From the NCBI GenBank assembly GCA_050953105.1, contig JBMNMA010000009.1:248001-312000 (forward strand): 64,000 bases of DNA. The letters are read 5' to 3'. Shown one piece after another: positions 24,885 to 33,153 of this stretch. The position numbers and the translations under genes were made by a program. The notes under the pieces were generated by a model that saw only the letters and a program-made list of their open reading frames with translations, was not told where the DNA came from and ran no database searches. Origin of the DNA: UBA1206 sp050953105 (GTDB lineage: Bacteria > Bacillota > Clostridia > Oscillospirales > CAG-382). Position 1 is the stretch's first letter. Each line of letters opens with the position of its first letter.

Positions 24885-24911
24885 GGCCGCATCACATTAG
24901 GAGGTAATATA

Positions 24912-26306
24912 ATGCCACAAGTTAAGATAACAGAAACCGTCCTTCGGGACTCCCATCAGTCCCTTGTCGCCACAAGGATGACCACCGATGAAATGTTACC
25001 CATTCTTCAGGCTTTTGACGAAGTGGGTTATCATTCCATGGAGGTTTGGGGCGGAGCCACATTTGACGCCTGCCTTCGTTTCTTAAACGAAGATCCCTGG
25101 GACAGACTCCGCACTATAAGAAAGAACGTTAAGAACACCAAGCTCCAGATGCTTTTCCGTGGCCAGAACATCCTTGGCTACCGTCATTACGCAGATGACG
25201 TGGTGGAATACTTCGTTCAGAAATCCATTGCCAACGGCATTGACATTATAAGAATTTTCGACGCTCTCAATGACCCGCACAACCTTAAAACCGCCATCAA
25301 CGCCACCAAAAAGGAAGGCGGCCACGTTCAGGCAGCGGTTTCCTACACAACCGGTCCCGTGTTTTCCAACGAGTACTTTGCAAATTACGCAAAGGAACTT
25401 GAGGAAATGGGCGCAGACTCCATCTGCATTAAGGACATGGCGGGCCTGCTTAAGCCCTACGACGCTTATGACCTTGTAAAGGCCATTAAGTCCAAGGTTA
25501 AAGTTCCCGTTCAGCTCCACACCCACTACACCGCCGGTTTGGCTTCTATGACTCTGCTTAAGGCAATCGAAGCCGGCGTTGACGTTGTGGACACCGCAAT
25601 ATCCCCCATGGCGCTGGGCACCTCCCAGCCCCCCACAGAGCCTATCGTGGCAACCCTTCAGGGAACGCCCTTCGATACCGGCATAGATCTTAAGAAGCTT
25701 GACGTTATTTCAACTTTTTTCAACACATTAAGGGAAAAATATTTAAAATCCGGACTGCTTGATCCCAAGGTTATGACGGTTAACATCAACGCCCTGCTGT
25801 ATCAGGTTCCCGGCGGAATGCTTTCCAACCTGGTTTCCCAGCTTAAGCAGGCGGGCCAGATCGACAAGCTCCAGGCAGTGCTTGAGGAAGTTCCCCGTGT
25901 AAGGGAAGACGTCGGTTATCCTCCGCTGGTAACCCCCACATCCCAGATCGTGGGCACCCAGGCGGTGTTCAACATCCTCACCGGTGAAAGATATAAAACC
26001 GTTACCAAGGAATTCAAGGCAATGGTTCGTGGCGAATACGGTAAAACACCTGCGCCTATTTCCCCGGAAATACTCAAAAAGATTGTTGGCGACGAACCTG
26101 TTATTACCCACCGTCCCGCCGACGACCTTAAGCCCGAGCTTGAAACATTGCGCAAGCAGGCTGCAAAGTATATTAAGCAGGACGAGGACGTGCTTACCTA
26201 CGCTTTGTTTGAAAACGTAGCCACCAAGTTCTTTGAAAACCGGGCCATTAGGGATATTTCCAACGATCCGGCCAAATACTTTGTAAACATTCACGAAATA
26301 AACTAA
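24912..26306 (+). CDS. oadA: Oxaloacetate decarboxylase alpha subunit (carboxyltransferase)
   Basis: 464-residue TIM-barrel carboxyltransferase that moves CO2 from oxaloacetate to biotin. Conserved: TETVLRDSHQSL, EVWGGATFD, MLFRGQN, the catalytic Lys in CIKDMAGLL, QLHTHYTAG with metal-binding histidines, and PGGMLSNL. It ends without a biotinyl domain, which is supplied by the separate carrier at 23180-23572. Could in principle be pyruvate carboxylase subunit B, but the beta and gamma neighbours argue for the Na+ pump. RBS AGGAGG. Confidence 0.92.
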   Translation: MPQVKITETVLRDSHQSLVATRMTTDEMLPILQAFDEVGYHSMEVWGGATFDACLRFLNEDPWDRLRTIRKNVKNTKLQMLFRGQNILGYRHYADDVVEYFVQKSIANGIDIIRIFDALNDPHNLKTAINATKKEGGHVQAAVSYTTGPVFSNEYFANYAKELEEMGADSICIKDMAGLLKPYDAYDLVKAIKSKVKVPVQLHTHYTAGLASMTLLKAIEAGVDVVDTAISPMALGTSQPPTEPIVATLQGTPFDTGIDLKKLDVISTFFNTLREKYLKSGLLDPKVMTVNINALLYQVPGGMLSNLVSQLKQAGQIDKLQAVLEEVPRVREDVGYPPLVTPTSQIVGTQAVFNILTGERYKTVTKEFKAMVRGEYGKTPAPISPEILKKIVGDEPVITHRPADDLKPELETLRKQAAKYIKQDEDVLTYALFENVATKFFENRAIRDISNDPAKYFVNIHEIN

Positions 26307-26313
26307 AATTTAA

Positions 26314-26385
26314 TAACGGGGTGCTGTAAAAAGCTGAGATTATACCCGCTGAACCTGTTCGGATAATGCCGGCGTAGGGAAAATA
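26314..26385 (+). ncRNA. TPP riboswitch (THI element)
   Basis: Contains the conserved pieces in order: GGGGTGCTG, GCTGAGA, ACCCGCTGAACCTG, GGATAATGCCGGCGTAGGGA. It is followed by a terminator and thiT, so thiamine pyrophosphate would switch off the transporter by transcription termination. Confidence 0.96.
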
Positions 26386-26404
26386 GATACCGATTATTGT
26401 TTTC

Positions 26405-26440
26405 AAACGCCGTTAGTAAAATAACGGCGTTTATAATTTT
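26405..26440 (+). terminator. Riboswitch-controlled terminator upstream of thiT
   Basis: AAACGCCGTTA-GTAAAA-TAACGGCGTTT (26405-26432), then ATAATTTT. Expression platform of the TPP riboswitch. Confidence 0.88.
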
Positions 26441-26501
26441 CAGTAATAAGGACAATGGCATCATCCGCCTTGGGCGGGACAAAATAGAAAAGGTGAAAAA
26501 T

Positions 26502-27104
26502 ATGAAAAAGAAAATCTACACTCTAACAGAATGCTCGCTGCTTATCGCCCTTGGGGTGGTGCTGTCCTTTTGTAAATTATACGAAGCCCCCCTGGGCGGT
26601 GCGGTAACGTTGCTTTCAATGCTGCCGGTTATTTATATATCCTTCAAGCACGGTGTTATCTGGGGTCTGGCGTCAGGGTTCATATACAGCGTTACCCAGC
26701 TTATTTTCGGCTTGGGGAGCATAGCCTATATACCCACGCCTTTGGGTGTGGTAGGGTGCATACTGTTTGACTACCTTCTTCCCTTTACCGTTCTGGGACT
26801 TGCCGGAATAACCATGATAAAAAAGCCGGAAAAGCAGTCCAACGCCTATATAGCTGTGGTGGCAGGCACTTTTATTGCAATTACACTCCGCTTCTTGTGC
26901 CATCTTTTTGCCGGAGCTGTTATATGGTATGAAATAACCAAAGCAGGGGAGTGGAACGATTATGTCTTCAAATACTCTGCCTGGGTTTATTCCTTTATTT
27001 ACAACATTACCTATCTCGGCCCCGACGGAGGTCTGGTGCTGTTGGCCTCCCCCGTAATCGTCCGGCTTATGAATATCCCCTTTTTCGCCAAAAATAACGA
27101 ATAA
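26502..27104 (+). CDS. thiT: Thiamine transporter ThiT (ECF S component)
   Basis: About 200-residue integral membrane S component that binds thiamine and uses the shared ECF energising module encoded elsewhere. Six hydrophobic segments. Family features include LTECSLLIALGVVLS at the N-terminus, LPVIYISFKHG, and HLFAGAVIWYE. Start 26502 is chosen because RBS AAAAGGTGA stands 6 nt before it; the open frame reaches back into the terminator hairpin. The TPP riboswitch confirms the substrate. Confidence 0.94.
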   Translation: MKKKIYTLTECSLLIALGVVLSFCKLYEAPLGGAVTLLSMLPVIYISFKHGVIWGLASGFIYSVTQLIFGLGSIAYIPTPLGVVGCILFDYLLPFTVLGLAGITMIKKPEKQSNAYIAVVAGTFIAITLRFLCHLFAGAVIWYEITKAGEWNDYVFKYSAWVYSFIYNITYLGPDGGLVLLASPVIVRLMNIPFFAKNNE

Positions 27105-27141
27105 AATACCATTTCGGCAACGCTTTACAACCATTCCGGAC

Positions 27142-27170
27142 TTGACAAAAAGGTGATAAAATGGTAATAT
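27142..27170 (+). promoter_or_regulatory. SigA-type promoter of the coiled-coil protein gene
   Basis: TTGACA (27142-27147), 17-bp spacer, TAATAT (27165-27170), followed by RBS AAAGGAGA. Confidence 0.78.
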
Positions 27171-27193
27171 TCCCTTAAGAAAGGAGATATGCC

Positions 27194-27844
27194 ATGGTAG
27201 AGGAATTGATGGAAAAATCAAAGACATCCTCCAAAGCCGAATTCGATGCTATTTTTGAAAAGGAAGAGGCAAACTACAAAATAACCCTCCTTGAAAAGCA
27301 TCTTATGGAATCCCGGGAGGAATACAACCGCCTTAAAGAAGAAGAGCTGGCTCTGAGGGCAAAGCAAACCGAGCTTATTGCCCAAATGGAAGAAAACCTT
27401 GAAAAAACCAAAAAGGTTGACGAGGTTTTGGCCCAGTCCATTTCTGATAAAATCGAGACTATAAAAACCGAAATGTTTAAGGAATGGCAGGAGTCGGTAA
27501 AAGAGGCGCTTGTGGCATCCGTTGCCGAGCTTACCGAGCAAAAGCTTAAGGAATACCAGGCCATCTACGAAAAGCAGAACCAGGTTATCGAAACTCAGGC
27601 CAAGAAGTTCCGCAATATAGTGGTTTCAACCCGTATTATGCGGTTTATGTGCTATACCATCTGCTTTGTGGCCACCCTTGTGCTGCTGTTTATTCCGATA
27701 GCCCAATACCTGTTTAAGGAAGTAAAGACATTCCTTGAGGAACCTTCGTGGTGGGGCGGGGTTGTCCTGTTTTCCTCAATAATCCTGCTTGCCCTTGCGC
27801 TTATTCTTGCAATATATTTAAGGAGAAGGACACCCAAAGAATAA
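27194..27844 (+). CDS. Coiled-coil protein with two C-terminal membrane helices, unknown function
   Basis: 216 residues. About 1-140 is a highly charged, Glu/Lys-rich coiled coil (KEEANYKITLLEKHL, RLKEEELALRAKQTEL, EKQNQVIETQAKK). Two membrane helices follow at about 150-172 and 188-208, with a basic tail (LRRRTPKE). The coil faces the cytoplasm on the positive-inside rule. No family recognised. Its stop overlaps the next start (TAATG), so the two are translationally coupled. Confidence 0.75.
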   Translation: MVEELMEKSKTSSKAEFDAIFEKEEANYKITLLEKHLMESREEYNRLKEEELALRAKQTELIAQMEENLEKTKKVDEVLAQSISDKIETIKTEMFKEWQESVKEALVASVAELTEQKLKEYQAIYEKQNQVIETQAKKFRNIVVSTRIMRFMCYTICFVATLVLLFIPIAQYLFKEVKTFLEEPSWWGGVVLFSSIILLALALILAIYLRRRTPKE

Positions 27845-28449
27845 TGGCTTACACAATTTATACTACCGAAAAGCCCGATTGGGAAACCATTCCCAAGGCA
27901 TACATTGAAAACTACCCCTGGGGGAGGGAATACACCCCAATTTCCTACGGCCAGATTGCCCTTATAAAGGGAAAAGGTATTGCCGTAAAGCTCACCGCTT
28001 TTGAAAATCAGCCCAAGGCGGTTTATAAAAACTACAACGACCCCGTTTATAAGGACAGCTGCCTGGAGTTTTTCGTATCCTTCAACAACAAGTCGCCCCT
28101 TTATATGAATTTCGAAACCAACTCCAACGGTGCTTTTCTTGCCGCCGTCCGGACAGAACGGAAAAATAAAACCCCCATTGACAAGTTAGTGGATATAAAC
28201 GACATTGTCATTAAAGGTGTCAGGGAAAACGAAAAATGGTGGGTGCTGTATCTTCTCCCCTTTGACGTTATCAAAAAGCTGTTCGGCGTTGGTGAGGAGG
28301 CCTTTGTCAAAGGTTACACCTTCAAGGGCAACTTTTATAAATGCGGGGACGAAACCATAACCCCTCATTACGGCTGCCACTACAATATTAACCTTCCTTC
28401 GCCTGATTTCCACTGTCCCAAATTCTTTGGGGATTTTGTGATAGGCTGA
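27844..28449 (+). CDS. Carbohydrate-binding family 9-like protein
   Basis: 201 residues resembling the CBM9-like domain of family 9: DSCLEFFVSF, YMNFETNSNGAFL, and a closing HCPKFFGDFVIG. There is no signal peptide, so it acts in the cytoplasm unless it is exported in another way. No catalytic domain. The start ATG at 27844 shares a base with the stop of the coiled-coil gene. A terminator follows. Function unproven; the resemblance is to a beta-sandwich fold often found alone in Clostridia. Confidence 0.75.
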   Translation: MAYTIYTTEKPDWETIPKAYIENYPWGREYTPISYGQIALIKGKGIAVKLTAFENQPKAVYKNYNDPVYKDSCLEFFVSFNNKSPLYMNFETNSNGAFLAAVRTERKNKTPIDKLVDINDIVIKGVRENEKWWVLYLLPFDVIKKLFGVGEEAFVKGYTFKGNFYKCGDETITPHYGCHYNINLPSPDFHCPKFFGDFVIG

Positions 28450-28463
28450 AAAGTTTGTGGTAA

Positions 28464-28497
28464 AAACATCCGCCCTGCGGGGCGGATTTTCCTTTTT
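28464..28497 (+). terminator. Terminator after the CBM9-like gene
   Basis: AATCCGCC-type stem: CATCCGCCC-TGC-GGGGCGGAT followed by TTTCCTTTTT. Confidence 0.75.
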
Positions 28498-28526
28498 AAT
28501 TTGGGTATATCTTTTTGAAATAAGTC

Positions 28527-28555
28527 TTGACATTCGGAGTTTGTTATGATATAAT
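28527..28555 (+). promoter_or_regulatory. Consensus SigA promoter of tRNA-Ser
   Basis: TTGACA (28527-28532), 17 bp, TATAAT (28550-28555): perfect in both boxes. Confidence 0.88.
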
Positions 28556-28581
28556 TTCTTTCGCTGTGAATTGACGGACTT

Positions 28582-28673
28582 GGAAAGATGGCTGAGTTGG
28601 TCTAAGGCGCACGACTGGAAATCGTGTGACGGCTAATACCCGTCCCAGGGTTCGAATCCCTGTCTTTCCGCCA
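28582..28673 (+). tRNA. tRNA-Ser (anticodon GGA), CCA encoded
   Basis: 92-nt class II tRNA: acceptor GGAAAGA/TCTTTCC, anticodon loop CTGGAAA in stem ACGA/TCGT, long variable arm, T arm CAGGG/CCCTG with TTCGAAT, then GCCA. Confidence 0.95.
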
Positions 28674-28676
28674 AAT

Positions 28677-28725
28677 AAGAACGCTAATGCTGATACAATA
28701 AGTGTCAATATTAGCGTTCTTTTAT
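28677..28725 (+). terminator. Terminator of tRNA-Ser
   Basis: AAGAACGCTAAT (28677-28688) pairs with ATTAGCGTTCTT (about 28709-28722), then TTTT. Confidence 0.78.
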
Positions 28726-28840
28726 TATTCGATTACGATGATAAATATGTTAATAAGATACGCTTTTTGTATTATGACGACAAAGCTTTTTTTATTTTAA
28801 ATAATAATATAACACGCCATTACATACCATCCGATATTTA

Positions 28841-28869
28841 TTGACAAAAATAATTATATAAAGTATAAT
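28841..28869 (+). promoter_or_regulatory. Consensus SigA promoter
   Basis: TTGACA (28841-28846), 17 bp, TATAAT (28864-28869), 41 bp before the membrane protein start. Confidence 0.85.
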
Positions 28870-28910
28870 AACCATAATAAATTCCTTGAAAATAAAGGAC
28901 GGTAGGCTAA

Positions 28911-29498
28911 ATGACCGAGTTTATAACAAAAATAAAATCCTACTTTTTAGAAAACTCCCATATTATACGCAAGTTCTGGATAAACCAGTTCGCCGCCTCG
29001 GTGCTGGGCATAATGGTAACATGGCCAGCAAATATAATAACAGAAAAATATCCTGCCATGGGAATTCTGCCGACACTGGCAGCACTTTTATTTTGCGGCG
29101 GGTTCTTCTGCTTTCTCATTTACGACGTAATATATGAAGAGGCAAACAAGGATTATATCCGCATAACCAACCAAAAAGAGACCTACGACGGCTACAAGGC
29201 CTTAAAGCTCATAATGTTTTCCTATGCCCCCACAATACTGCTTGCCGTGCTTGCCGTGCTGTTCTTTGTAATTAATTTCGGCGACGGCTATGCCATTGTC
29301 AGCATTCTCCTTAACACTCTAATCCACGGTATGTATGTGGGACTGTTCTTTGTTCTGCCTTCCGGTATAAACCCCCTCGCTTTCCCCTTGGGCATACTTG
29401 CCACCGTATTTTTCGGCTGTCTTGCCTACTTCCTGGGCGTAAGGGATTTGACATTGCGGGGTGTTTTCGGCATAAAGGTTAAGCAGAATAAAGAATAA
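28911..29498 (+). CDS. Polytopic membrane protein, unknown function
   Basis: 195 residues with about five hydrophobic segments (near 24-44, 50-72, 100-124, 128-148, 155-175), a basic start (MTEFITKIKSYF) and a basic tail (GIKVKQNKE). No motif I recognise. It has its own consensus promoter and lies 41 bp before cwlD, so it may be co-transcribed with the envelope hydrolase. Confidence 0.75.
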   Translation: MTEFITKIKSYFLENSHIIRKFWINQFAASVLGIMVTWPANIITEKYPAMGILPTLAALLFCGGFFCFLIYDVIYEEANKDYIRITNQKETYDGYKALKLIMFSYAPTILLAVLAVLFFVINFGDGYAIVSILLNTLIHGMYVGLFFVLPSGINPLAFPLGILATVFFGCLAYFLGVRDLTLRGVFGIKVKQNKE

Positions 29499-29539
29499 CT
29501 GCCTTTCTGTAAGCATATATTCCTTCCGGGGTGGTTTAT

Positions 29540-30295
29540 GTGACTTCGGAAAACAAATCGGTCAAGCTATATGTAATTTTGCTTTTTGTGTTCTTTCTGC
29601 TGCTTGTGGGGTATTTTTGCGTTGCCTCCTTTATAACTACCCTGGGGCGGACACAGGCGATAAATGCAATAGTTAGAGAAAGGGCGGTAACGGTATCCGA
29701 AACCGTTTCAAAAAGACATACCATTGTCATTGACCCCGGCCACGGAGGGGAAGATCCGGGCGCGACGGCAAACGGAGCCACCGAAAAGGTTTTGAATCTT
29801 GAAGTTTCTTTTAAGCTTAAAGACTTTTTAGCCCTATCCTCTGCCAGAACGATAATGACACGCACCGAGGATGTTTTATTATACAAACCCGGTGAGGAGG
29901 ACAGAAAGAAGTTTTACGATCTTCGAAACCGTCTTGATATTGCCCGGAACGCTCAAAACGGTATTTATGTGGGAATTCACATGAATAAATTTCCCATTGA
30001 AAAATATCACGGCTTACAGACCTTTTATTCCGATAACAACGACTTAAGCAGACAGCTTGCTCTGCTGGTTCAGGAAAACTGCCGGTTGGCCGATCCCTCC
30101 AACCACCGCCAGATAAAACCCGACGGTAATACTATTTTTATACTTGAAAACATTGAAATCCCTGCAATTTTAATTGAATGCGGCTTTTTGTCCAATCCGG
30201 CGGAGGCATCCCGCCTGGCCGATCCCAAATACCAGTCAAAGCTTGCCTTTTTGATTTTCTGCGCCATCGAGCAATATACAGGAAGCGTCAATTAA
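29540..30295 (+). CDS. cwlD: N-acetylmuramoyl-L-alanine amidase, CwlD-like
   Basis: Zinc amidase of the Amidase_3 family, about 251 residues. An N-terminal membrane anchor (about 8-32) is followed by the catalytic domain: first zinc His in VIDPGHGGEDPGA, Glu in TEKVLNLE, His in VGIHMNKF, and the catalytic Glu in LIECGFLSNPAEA. CwlD proteins take part in making the muramic-delta-lactam of the spore cortex, which fits a spore former. Start: GTG 29540 has GGGGTGG in front; another GTG at 29531 is possible. 16 bp upstream of radA. Confidence 0.9.
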   Translation: MTSENKSVKLYVILLFVFFLLLVGYFCVASFITTLGRTQAINAIVRERAVTVSETVSKRHTIVIDPGHGGEDPGATANGATEKVLNLEVSFKLKDFLALSSARTIMTRTEDVLLYKPGEEDRKKFYDLRNRLDIARNAQNGIYVGIHMNKFPIEKYHGLQTFYSDNNDLSRQLALLVQENCRLADPSNHRQIKPDGNTIFILENIEIPAILIECGFLSNPAEASRLADPKYQSKLAFLIFCAIEQYTGSVN

Positions 30296-30311
30296 CCAAA
30301 AGGATGATAAA

Positions 30312-31679
30312 ATGAAAAGCAATTATGTCTGCACCAACTGCGGCAATACATACACCAAATGGTATGGCAAATGCCCCGACTGCGGGGAGTGGAACTCCTT
30401 TGAGGAGGGTTTTGCCGACACTCAACCCGAAAAAGCGGCAAAAAAGTCAAAAACAACCGAATTAAAGGGGCCGTCAAAGGCATTTACCCTTAATGAAATA
30501 ATCAAACCCGAAAAATCGAGATACGAAACGGGGATAAACGAGTTTGACCGGGTACTTGGCGGAGGGATTGTTGAAGGCTCGGTGGTGCTGCTTGCCGGTG
30601 AGCCGGGAATAGGGAAGTCTACCCTTTTGCTGCAAATTTGTTCCCATTTAGGGGAAAACCATAAAATTTTATATATAAGCGGCGAAGAATCGCCATCCCA
30701 AATAAAATTAAGGGCGTCCCGCCTTGGCGTGGACACCCGTAATCTGCTGGTGCTTTGCGAAACCGAAATTTCTAAAATTGTTCCCGAAATGAACGCCGCC
30801 ACCCCGGACATTGTGCTTGTGGACTCTGTTCAGACGGTGTATGACGAGGATTTATCCTCATCACCCGGCAGCGTTGCCCAGGTAAAGGCAGCAGCAAGGG
30901 GTTTTATAGATTTTGCCAAGGATAACGGCGCCGCCGTTATCATGGTGGGCCACGTTAACAAGGACGGCGGCATTGCCGGCCCCAAGGTGCTTGAGCATAT
31001 GGTTGACGCCGTTTTATATTTCGAAGGCGACCGGCTTAACGCCTACCGGATAATCCGGTCGGTAAAAAACCGGTTCGGCTCAACAAATGAAATCGGCGTG
31101 TTTCAGATGTCCGAATATGGTCTTGAGGAAATCCCCAACCCTTCCGAAATGCTTATTGCCGAGCGCCCCGACAATGTTCCCGGCTCCTGCGCCGTTTGCG
31201 TTATGGAGGGTTCGAGGCCCATTATAGCCGAGGTGCAGGCGCTTGCCGTCCAGTCGGTTTTCCCCACGCCCCGCAGGTTAGCGTCCGGCCTTGATTATAA
31301 CCGGATAAACCTTATCCTTGCTGTGCTGGAAAAGCGTCTTGGCATGAGATTCGGCCAAAGCGACGTTTACGTCAACGTAGCCGGCGGTCTTGACCTTAAA
31401 GAGCCATCCAGTGACCTGGCGGTGGCCCTTGCCCTAATTTCATCTTATAAAAATTCGGTTATACCTAAGGAATACATTGCTTTCGGCGAAATCGGTCTTG
31501 CCGGTGAATGCCGCACCGTAAACAACGCCGAAAACCGGATAAACGAGGCTATCCGCCTCGGTTTTAAAAAGATTATCGTTCCTTACAAAACAATCTCCCG
31601 GCTTAAGAAGTCGTATCAAGGCGTTGAGATTGTTCCGGTCCGTTCGGTGTTTGAGCTTCTGCAGATAGTTTCCGGATAG
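30312..31679 (+). CDS. radA: DNA repair protein RadA
   Basis: RecA-related ATPase that promotes branch migration and processing of recombination intermediates. 455 residues: N-terminal C4 zinc finger (C7, C10, C21, C24), Walker A GEPGIGKS at 96-103, the RadA-specific KNRFG motif near 255, and a Lon-like C-terminal domain. RBS AAAGGATGA. Its last 77 bases are overlapped on the other strand by the frame of a small Cys-rich protein. Confidence 0.96.
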   Translation: MKSNYVCTNCGNTYTKWYGKCPDCGEWNSFEEGFADTQPEKAAKKSKTTELKGPSKAFTLNEIIKPEKSRYETGINEFDRVLGGGIVEGSVVLLAGEPGIGKSTLLLQICSHLGENHKILYISGEESPSQIKLRASRLGVDTRNLLVLCETEISKIVPEMNAATPDIVLVDSVQTVYDEDLSSSPGSVAQVKAAARGFIDFAKDNGAAVIMVGHVNKDGGIAGPKVLEHMVDAVLYFEGDRLNAYRIIRSVKNRFGSTNEIGVFQMSEYGLEEIPNPSEMLIAERPDNVPGSCAVCVMEGSRPIIAEVQALAVQSVFPTPRRLASGLDYNRINLILAVLEKRLGMRFGQSDVYVNVAGGLDLKEPSSDLAVALALISSYKNSVIPKEYIAFGEIGLAGECRTVNNAENRINEAIRLGFKKIIVPYKTISRLKKSYQGVEIVPVRSVFELLQIVSG

Positions 31680-31788
31680 AGTAGACACAGGGAAGGGACG
31701 ATGCGGAGGTTTGGCCGATATAGCAGTTGTCCTTTACGCATTCCCCGTTTTTTTGGAATATACACTTTTCTGTACAGTTTATTAGCAT
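31603..31788 (-). CDS. Small Cys-rich protein of a widespread clostridial family
   Basis: 61 residues. The first 38 match a short clostridial family with pattern MxINCxxxCxYQKxGxC...C: here MLINCTEKC, FQKNGEC, NCYIGQTS and LPCVYS. Five to six Cys could bind a metal. Relatives are often annotated as hydroxymyristoyl-ACP dehydratase, without support I know of. A perfect RBS, AAAGGAGGT, stands before the ATG. The last 23 residues are an extension running antisense into the radA end; relatives stop near CVYS. The gene is shorter than most callers would retain. Confidence 0.7.
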   Translation of the reverse strand: MLINCTEKCIFQKNGECVKDNCYIGQTSASSLPCVYSIRKLSAEAQTPNGPEQSQRLDTTS

Positions 31789-31866
31789 ATCGTACCTCCT
31801 TTTGTGAATATATTCTTTACATTGTTTAACATTTTATTCACATTATCGTTTTGACAGGGAAGTAAT

Positions 31867-32592
31867 ATGGAATTTGTAAGTCCCAATCTGCCAAGCGGCA
31901 GAGTCAAAAAAATTTTTGTTTCTGCAATTATCGACAATGAAATACAAAATTCGCTAATCGGCTTGGGCTGCGAGCCGGTGTTTCTAAAGCCTTCGCCAAA
32001 TATCCGTTCTCAATTAAGGTTTCACCCGGACATACTGACATTTAATGTGTTAAAAGGTATCTGGCTGTTTGAAACAGGCAACGAAAATATGTTCGATTTT
32101 TGTACTATGGTATATACTGGTATTTCGCTGGATGATAAATATCCCAAAGATTGCATGTTTAACATGGTATCAGCGGGCGCCACGCTTATAACTGGTAAAG
32201 GCGGATATTTTGATGACAAGCTGTTTGAAAGCTTTGATAAAATTATATATGTAAAACAAGGCTATGCTAAATGCTCAACCATTGTGGTTGACGAAAATTC
32301 CTTTATAACCGGCGACGAATCGATTTATAAGGCGCTTAAGGATGCAAAATTTAATGTTTTACAGGTATCTAACGAAGGCATTTATTTAAATGGTTTTTCA
32401 AATGGATTTATCGGCGGCTGTGCCGGAAAGCTTGACAAAAACATTTTAGCTTTTACGGGCAATATGAAGGAATATACGGATTATAAAAATATAAAAGATT
32501 TCTGTAGTAATTTAAGTGTTGAAATAATTTCATTATCAAATAAACCGTTATATGATTACGGCGGCATGCTGCCGGTTACACAGGAAGGCTGA
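31867..32592 (+). CDS. GME-fold protein (DUF6873-like), unknown function
   Basis: 241 residues. The pattern FHPDILTFN, VKQGYAKCSTIVVDE, a TGDESIYKALKDA segment, GFIGGCAGKL, LAFTGN and a closing GGMLPVTQE matches the clostridial group placed in the guanidino-group-modifying-enzyme fold, related to amidinotransferases and deiminases. Catalytic activity is not established; the Cys in YAKCS and the Cys in GGCAG are candidates. More AT-rich than radA. No clear partner nearby. Confidence 0.7.
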   Translation: MEFVSPNLPSGRVKKIFVSAIIDNEIQNSLIGLGCEPVFLKPSPNIRSQLRFHPDILTFNVLKGIWLFETGNENMFDFCTMVYTGISLDDKYPKDCMFNMVSAGATLITGKGGYFDDKLFESFDKIIYVKQGYAKCSTIVVDENSFITGDESIYKALKDAKFNVLQVSNEGIYLNGFSNGFIGGCAGKLDKNILAFTGNMKEYTDYKNIKDFCSNLSVEIISLSNKPLYDYGGMLPVTQEG

Positions 32593-33153
32593 TTGGCTAA
32601 TAATAAGCAGTTTTAAGCCAAAAAAGACCTTATACAAAAGCCGGACATTATATCAAGCCATCCACGCCAAAACCAGACATTTTTTTACCGGTAACCTCCC
32701 TTAATTATACAAAATTTCTATTTTGTATAATTAGGCCTGTGAGAAAGGGGGGACCTTAAGGTTGGGATTTTGGGTGAATATCCCTTTCCCTGTGTGTCAT
32801 GTTGTTTTTGGTTACGGACTGCGGGACTTGTTTTGATATAGTAGATAATGTGGTTGCTGAAAACAAAGTATGTTCTGATATGGTTTTAATTTAGTTAATT
32901 TTAATTTGCCTTAAGCTATAAGTTAATTAATATGATTGATGAATTATAAAATCCTATTTTTGTTTATGCAAATTATAAAAACCGCGGGTTTATAAAATCT
33001 TACACCTAAAACACGAACAAGTGTAAATAGATTAAAAAAGTAAGGTGCTAATGAAATTGTGTTGCTGATAAATTTAACGCACACCTCCCTGTCACAGCAT
33101 TTATTTACTTAGAATAATTATAAAAATTAATGTATAAATTTCCGGAGGTTATT
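32593..33153. other. Gene-empty 561-bp interval with a perfect hairpin
   Basis: No credible open frame on either strand. It contains a 14-bp perfect inverted repeat, TAATTATACAAAAT (32702-32715) / ATTTTGTATAATTA (32720-32733), loop TTCT, without a U-run. The palindrome ACCTTAAGGT follows shortly after, then long AT-rich DNA. A regulatory region, an untranslated leader for the oxidoreductase or an unknown RNA are possible. Confidence 0.5.
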
